Under the pieces are notes generated by a model that saw nothing but the letters and a program-made list of their open reading frames with translations, had not been told where the DNA came from and did no database searches. A DNA stretch of 11,687 bases from Goniomonas avonlea (taxonomy: Eukaryota; Cryptophyceae; Goniomonadida; Goniomonadaceae), in NCBI GenBank assembly GCA_003573635.1, contig QUTJ01031428.1, positions 1 to 11,687 on the forward strand, in the 5' to 3' direction. A program made the translations under genes and the position numbers. This document shows, in pieces, positions 7,924 to 11,687 of the stretch. The first letter of the stretch is position 1; each line of letters begins with the position of its first letter.

Positions 7924-8940
7924 CAAGTTTACCGGGAGTTTGTTAGTGGTGGGGAGCTGCAGCAGTGTGTGTGTGGTCATGGTGGAAACAAGAGTTGAAC
8001 ATTTGCCCAAATCACATGTAAGGTGTCGGCCATTGATGCAAAAAATAACAGAGGTATGCTCCACACAAATCCTCAACCGGTTCAATGCATCTCCCATCAG
8101 AGTCGTCTCCCTGAAGACCACAACTTGCGAAGCCACCTCAAGTAGGCTGCAGCTTCTGGCGAGATCCCCATCATGAGAGGTTGCAGGTTGCAATCCGTGC
8201 ATTGTTGTACCTCCAGTTTCATCCATCCTTACAAGCATCCTTTGGTCAGACAGGACTGCAAGTGGCCGCAACTTGCTGCAGACACACCTCAGGAGCTTGA
8301 CCTTGTTGGTGGTGCCTTGCAGTCATCAAGTGTATGGAGCTCATTCACAACCACACACTCACCTGTGATACCCTTGCATTGCCTGCATGGATGCCCACAC
8401 TCAACATGTGTGATAAGCACGGCTGAGTTTGTGTGAGGTCATTTCAGCCACACAATCTCCGTGAATCGAGGGGATCGTGCCGAAGGGATGACCCCATGAT
8501 CCCTCAATCCTGCCTATCTCTGAGTCACAAATTGAACTGACTCGGTGGCACCAATGTGACTACCAGGGCAGGGAGCCCGAGCACGCCTGATGGTGAGCTG
8601 ATCTTCTGTATCACCTGGAGTCACTCCTCAATCACTACACTGATCGCACATTGCACAAACACAATATTTGCAAATGGTTTGCACAAATGCTCACAGAGCT
8701 GGGACTCTCCGATGAGGCTCCACGCCTTCAGGTTCTGGAGCTCGAAAGTGTCTCAGAGCCACAGCCTGTCTCATCGCTATTCACCTGAGCTGCACTCAAA
8801 CAAAACTTGTCACTGGCAAGCAAAAATGTGTTGGCATTGCTTGTCTTGTGGACCTTCGGAGTTGTGGCCTTTGAGCTGCCTTGAGCCCACCTTGACTAAC
8901 ATAAGTGCTTCTGTCGCACTGAGCCATATTCCGCAATAAA
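7924..8940. pseudogene. CpG-depleted block with decayed coding-like frames
   Basis: I counted about 24 CpG in 7921-8940, where about 64 would be expected at balanced composition. TpG and CpA are abundant. On the plus strand the frame between TAA 8414 and TAA 8897 is interrupted only by TGA codons (8462, 8489, 8588, 8594, 8786, 8882). Its longest stretch (8597-8785) reads like protein: HLESLLNHYTDRTLHKHNIC, then KWFAQMLTELGLSDEAPRLQ. Near the end it has a hydrophobic segment (VLALLVLWTFGVVAFELP). An AATAAA follows at 8935. On the minus strand there are Cys/His-bearing fragments (CGHPCRQC near 8390). The strand and identity of the original gene are not settled. Deamination decay (CGA to TGA) is inferred. 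Confidence 0.45.
8935..8940 (+). terminator. AATAAA candidate after the decayed plus-strand frame
   Basis: A perfect AATAAA lies 36 nt after the TAA at 8897-8899. It supports, weakly, an old plus-strand gene or element in this block. Confidence 0.35.
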
Positions 8941-9020
8941 CTACGGGTCACATGATCTGCATCAAACTGGGAGGGGGGTGTCCCCGTGTGGTCTCATCTG
9001 ACTGGCCCCACCCTGTTGTG

Positions 9021-9026
9021 TATAAG
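9021..9026 (+). promoter_or_regulatory. TATA-like box upstream of the 9092 ATG
   Basis: TATAAG lies in the context TTGTGTATAAGCTTC, about 70 nt before the ATG at 9092. Transcription would start about 30 nt downstream, giving a short leader. There is no experimental support. Confidence 0.35.
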
Positions 9027-9091
9027 CTTCTATCACTTAAAAACCACAGCAGTTCACCGCCTGCAAAGTACCAGCACTGAGATATCACAAT

Positions 9092-9403
9092 ATGCTATCC
9101 ATTAACAAGTTGTGTGAAGTCAGAGAACTGCCCTACTCGAACTACCTCGAGGTGAGTGTGTCAATGTGTGTTCTGGGCATGTGTCTGTGCCACTTTCCCT
9201 CCGTCACCCACCCCCTCTATCCCCGCCCCCCCCCTGCCCCCGCAACTCTCTCCGAGACGCACCGCTTCCATGAGGCAACAGGGCAGCGGTGCCGTACGAC
9301 GGGGCAAGCATATGCAGGCTCTTGTCACAGCTCGCTGAGAGTAAGTGATACTTCTGTTGACCAGCTGCCGGGGTGTGAGCCGTTGGGTGTGACGATACAA
9401 TGA
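9092..9403 (+). CDS. Possible small gene, start exon and unresolved 3' part
   Basis: The ATG follows a TATA-like box and opens the exon MLSINKLCEVRELPYSNYLE. This ends exactly at a consensus donor GTGAGT (9152). The following 105 nt are C-rich and intron-like, with acceptor CTCTCTCCGAG at 9256. An exon 9257-9340 (phase 0, THRFHEATGQRCRTTGQAYA...) then ends at a strong donor GTAAGT (9341). Read without splicing, the frame is open to the TGA at 9401-9403, giving 103 residues. I could not find the downstream exons with confidence. The gene would be convergent with the WD40 gene. No family is recognised. Confidence 0.35.
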   Translation: MLSINKLCEVRELPYSNYLEVSVSMCVLGMCLCHFPSVTHPLYPRPPPAPATLSETHRFHEATGQRCRTTGQAYAGSCHSSLRVSDTSVDQLPGCEPLGVTIQ

Positions 9404-9711
9404 AGCACCAGACCAGACCCGGATCAAGGAATAATTGGCAGGAAAATTCGCAAAGCAGAACATTAGGAATGGTTGGTGTTGTCAACCACGCAAGCACAGA
9501 CTTTCTAGGTCCCCAGGCAAATTGGGGTTGGGGGTTCGAATACAGTAGTGGGATTGTAACGAAGAAAAAAGGATACAAGGGCACTGGGCATTTTCCTCTG
9601 TAGTGTGCGTTGCTAAGGACAACTGCCTCAGCGACACAGCATACGTTACGTCACTGGAAACAGGCTTCAACGTGGCCAATCTTCTGAACTGCGGTCAACA
9701 CACAACACAAG
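9404..9711. other. Convergent 3' region between two genes
   Basis: Only short frames are seen. It probably contains the 3' ends of the possible plus-strand gene at 9092 and of the minus-strand WD40 gene. GGGGGTTCGAATAC near 9530 resembles a tRNA T-loop but has no matching stem. No poly(A) hexamer was found on either strand. Confidence 0.4.
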
Positions 9712-11405
9712 CTATGCGCAGGAGTAGTGATTGACATAGCGGCACGCCCACATCTCCAGCTCAGGGTTTAACGACTCTACTTGATGGGTCAGGTCCAATA
9801 ATACACACACACACACCGGATAGGGAGCTGTTGAAGTTGAGTCCAGCAACTCGTGAGTCCAGTTGCAGCGAAGCAGCAGCAGTCCACTGTGGCCACCAGT
9901 ACACACGCAATGAACTCGAGGCTCCATCCCCAGGCAAGACAGCAGCGGTCGCGAGAGCTGACCCATCGGTTGTGAAGTCGATGTGCGTGATCTTTGCCTA
10001 CGTTCGATAGTCAACACAGCACACTGCCGCAGTAACATGATGCAATAGCCGTGACTTTACAAGTGGGCCCGATCAGAGCCATAATCCAGCCTTGGATACA
10101 ACGTACACACTTTGAACCCCGTGATAACACACTACTAAGCCAGATTCATCCGGAGAGTATCCTGTTCTTGACACTGCAACCTACCTGCTCGGGCTCATCT
10201 TCAAGCACCTGCCGACGCACAGTCAGTGGCGCAAGGCAAACGCGGTGAGGCGCACCGACACGAGAGCTCCACAAAAAGAATCCCAGAGGAACACTGTGCC
10301 ATCATCAGTTGCGGCAGCAACAAGCTTGACCTCTGGGCGAGTCACGGACGCGGGAGAATCGCACGAACTCAATGCGGTAATGGTGAGTCGTCCTGTTGAA
10401 AAACAGTGGCGAAGGGCCCCAGACGACCTCTCCCAGCTGACACGATTGTGTTGGTAAACGGCAAAAGGATAGCAAGGGTGGCCTCACATTTTCACATAAA
10501 GATCGTTACTGCCAGTGACCACCAAATCACTGTGCAGTGAGACAGCACCAACCCCCCCACGATGAGCTTTCACTTCCAAAATTGAGGACTGTCCGAAATA
10601 ATAAGTGCTGTGGAGAATTTTTTGCAGAGGGACAAAAGAGCTCACCCCATAATCAATATCCCAGACTTGCAAGGTCCCATCTTCAGTCCCCACAGCCACC
10701 TCCATTCCTGAAAACTGTTAATGGAAGGAATTCTTGCACAGAACTCACTCTCTGGGTGTACGGATATACTGAGAATGGCAGATTTCACTTTTCCGACATC
10801 ATAAACAAGATTTCCCTCGACATCCCTCGTGGGAGGTCCAAAGTTGACACGCAGCAGCTGGAGTGGTGTCAGAACCTCAGCCTCCTTAGGAAACCTCACC
10901 TGATTGGAAAACGCCTGAACCAACACAAGCTCGTTGGTCCGCTGAGGCAAGAACTCGAAATGGCGCCATTCACGCTTGTCAGGCTTTTGATACTCTGGGG
11001 TTCTTACACCCGGGCGGCCCGATTCGTACAAAGGTGGCGCAACTGAGGACACAACCAGCCCGAACACCTGTCCATACCGCTGGGCCGCATTCCAGTACCT
11101 GGACACAGTCGCTCAGCAGGAGCGAGCAGAAATGAAACATGGAAACTTGGAACGTACAGAAACGCGCCGAGGTCGTCTGATATTCCAACCCAGTCCGCTG
11201 AGCAGGGGTCCCATTGAGAGCATACAGGAGTGCCAAGTGACGTGGCGATGCTGCTGGCGATGTCGCCAATCCGGACAAGTCGCCCCTCGGTTGGAGTCAA
11301 ATCGCAAGTACGTGCACCATGTGCATGGTTGGTCATGAACAATTGTGGCTCCTGCTGCCCTTCCAGGCCTTGGCGAGCCTCGGAAAAGTCCACGGTGCTC
11401 CAGGC
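9712..11405 (-). CDS. WD40-repeat protein, spliced gene with at least eight short introns
   Basis: Proposed exons, 5' to 3': 11158-~11405, 10900-11098, 10749-10857, 10646-10707, 10488-10588, 10256-10436, 10100-10180, 9817-9997, 9712-9776 (TAG stop). Apart from the 10181-10255 and 9998-10099 introns, where alternatives exist, phases close exactly at every junction. The joined protein, about 410 residues, has repeated WD40 blade endings: VAVGTEDGTLQVWD, VVTGSNDLYVKIW (codon split by an intron), VAAATDDGTVFLWD, and a diverged LRVYWW. Blade starts include KAHRGGVGAVS and ITHIDFTTDGSALAT. The N-terminal part (WVGISDDLGAFLYWNAAQRY, then NELVLVQAFSNQLLRVNFGP) is probably earlier, diverged blades. 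WD40 propellers are protein-interaction scaffolds. I cannot assign a specific family. The first exon is not resolved: an in-frame ATG at 11454-11456 is cut off by TAA 11406-11408 unless an intron removes it. Confidence 0.8.
9777..9816 (-). other. WD40 gene last intron (40 nt) with a GT microsatellite at its donor
   Basis: It begins with seven GT units, has branch-like CCTGAC and ends CAAGTAG, phase 1. Repeat-length changes would alter the donor position. Confidence 0.7.
9998..10099 (-). other. WD40 gene intron (about 102 nt), donor uncertain
   Basis: The acceptor ATCGAACGTAG before GCAAAGATCACGCACATC is well placed. The donor GTATCC at 10099 keeps phase 0 and is the best of several weak candidates before an in-frame TGA. 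Confidence 0.5.
10181..10255 (-). other. WD40 gene intron, boundaries uncertain
   Basis: The donor GTGCGC at 10255 is good. The acceptor is either CAGGTAG (ending 10181, 75 nt, phase-consistent with VAVSRTGYSPDESGLVV) or TCGGCAG (ending 10209, 47 nt). The second option adds an 8-codon exon (VLEDEPEQ) but then needs another, implausibly short, intron. Confidence 0.5.
10437..10487 (-). other. WD40 gene intron (51 nt)
   Basis: Donor GTGAGG and acceptor CGTGTCAG, phase 2. It removes an in-frame TGA and restores the WD motif as YVKIW. Confidence 0.85.
10589..10645 (-). other. WD40 gene intron (57 nt)
   Basis: Donor GTGAGC and acceptor TTCGGACAG, phase 0. It is stop-free and divisible by three. 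Removal restores normal spacing from VWDIDYG to LEVKAHRGGVGAV. Confidence 0.75.
10708..10748 (-). other. WD40 gene intron (41 nt)
   Basis: Donor GTGAGT and acceptor GTTTTCAG, phase 1. Removal joins SISVHPE through a split Arg codon to MEVAVGTEDGTLQVWD. Confidence 0.85.
10858..10899 (-). other. WD40 gene intron (42 nt)
   Basis: Donor GTGAGG, branch-like TTCTGAC, acceptor CACTCCAG, phase 0. The length is divisible by three and it has no stop, so it is easily mistaken for coding sequence. Confidence 0.7.
11099..11157 (-). other. WD40 gene intron (59 nt)
   Basis: Donor GTACGT and acceptor GTGTCCAG, phase 2. The join gives GAFLYWNAAQRYGQ. Confidence 0.7.
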
Positions 11406-11687
11406 TTATCTGTCCGGAACGCTCTCTCCGTATCGCATGTACTTATCGCCAGACATTGCCTGCCTTGCAGGCAATGTCTGCAGCTAATGTCTCGGTTTTA
11501 TGATAAGTGAGCCACCGTAGTCAGTCAGTATATACATAAATCTTATCAAAGCAGCTAATTTCTCGTGGCTGATCGGTGTAATCAAGCATGGATTTGCAAC
11601 CTAATCCAGTTTAGTATTCACTGGATCAAACACGTTCGTTTTTGAAAATCTTTTTTGAACGGGCAGCCACACAGCAGCCGATGCACA
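11406..11687. other. 5' region of the WD40 gene
   Basis: It contains the inverted repeat, an imperfect direct repeat (GCAGCTAATGTCTCGG at 11480; GCAGCTAATTTCTCGT at 11551) and an AT-rich GTATATAC (11528-11535) that could act as a TATA element for the minus-strand gene. No coding frame is convincing beyond 11456. Confidence 0.4.
11450..11480. repeat. Near-perfect inverted repeat, 14-bp arms, 3-nt loop
   Basis: CAGACATTGCCTGC and its exact complement GCAGGCAATGTCTG are separated by CTT. It lies just upstream of the WD40 gene and overlaps its upstream in-frame ATG at 11454-11456. Confidence 0.9.

Noticed and set aside
1718-8884. Recoded TGA (as a sense codon) in this genome
   Set aside because: TGA ends the tandem-repeat gene at 4186, the WD40 exons use TGG for Trp, and no TGA occurs inside well-supported exons. 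The TGA-rich frame lies in a CpG-depleted block, where deamination explains it.
9525-9550. Possible tRNA T-loop (GGTTCGAATAC)
   Set aside because: No complementary T-stem, no acceptor stem and no A box at the right distance on either strand.
1-11687. CRISPR arrays, bacterial operons, phage genes
   Set aside because: No regularly spaced repeats with unique spacers, no Shine-Dalgarno-led gene strings, and clear spliceosomal introns.

Overview
The window looks like nuclear DNA of a eukaryote, probably a protist. Its real genes can only be read if very short spliceosomal introns are removed (about 40-75 nt, GTGAGT-like donors, CAG or TAG acceptors). There are no prokaryotic operons or ribosome binding sites. 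CA/GT microsatellites, polypyrimidine tracts and long non-coding stretches are common. I cannot name the species. One undetermined base (N) lies at 2804.

Region 1 (1-2609, minus strand) is a damaged retrotransposon that runs off the left edge of the window. It has a Gag-like ORF with a CCHC zinc knuckle, a single in-frame TGA, then a reverse transcriptase with YMDD and the start of an RNase H. The RT style, and the absence of a visible protease motif between the knuckle and RT, suggest the DIRS/Ngaro order. The tyrosine recombinase that would confirm this would lie outside the window.

Region 2 (3076-4188, plus strand) is a three-exon gene for a 341-residue protein built from about 4.5 degenerate tandem repeats of about 64 residues. 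I recognise no family for it. Its two introns fall at repeat boundaries. A possible poly(A) signal lies at 4392.

Region 3 (about 4570-7018, minus strand) holds coding-looking exons of one or two spliced genes of unknown function: a Ser/Pro-rich exon at 6449-7018, and an exon set at 5790-5983, 5393-5428 and 5139-5204. Low-complexity tracts and an imperfect minisatellite (5547-5700) lie between and beside them.

Region 4 (7019-9091) has no intact gene. Inside it, about 7.9-9.1 kb is strongly CpG-depleted by direct count, in contrast to its flanks. It carries a protein-like plus-strand frame broken only by TGA codons and followed by TAA and AATAAA. This looks like a gene or repeat that decayed by deamination. 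A 17/18-bp tandem duplication marks its left edge.

Region 5 (9092 onward, plus strand) starts a possible small gene behind a TATA-like box. It is convergent with region 6 (9712 to about 11405 or beyond, minus strand), a WD40-repeat protein gene with at least eight short introns. Apart from one or two ambiguous junctions, its exon phases close exactly. This is the best-supported host gene here. Its first exon is unresolved, and a near-perfect 14-bp-arm inverted repeat lies near its probable start.
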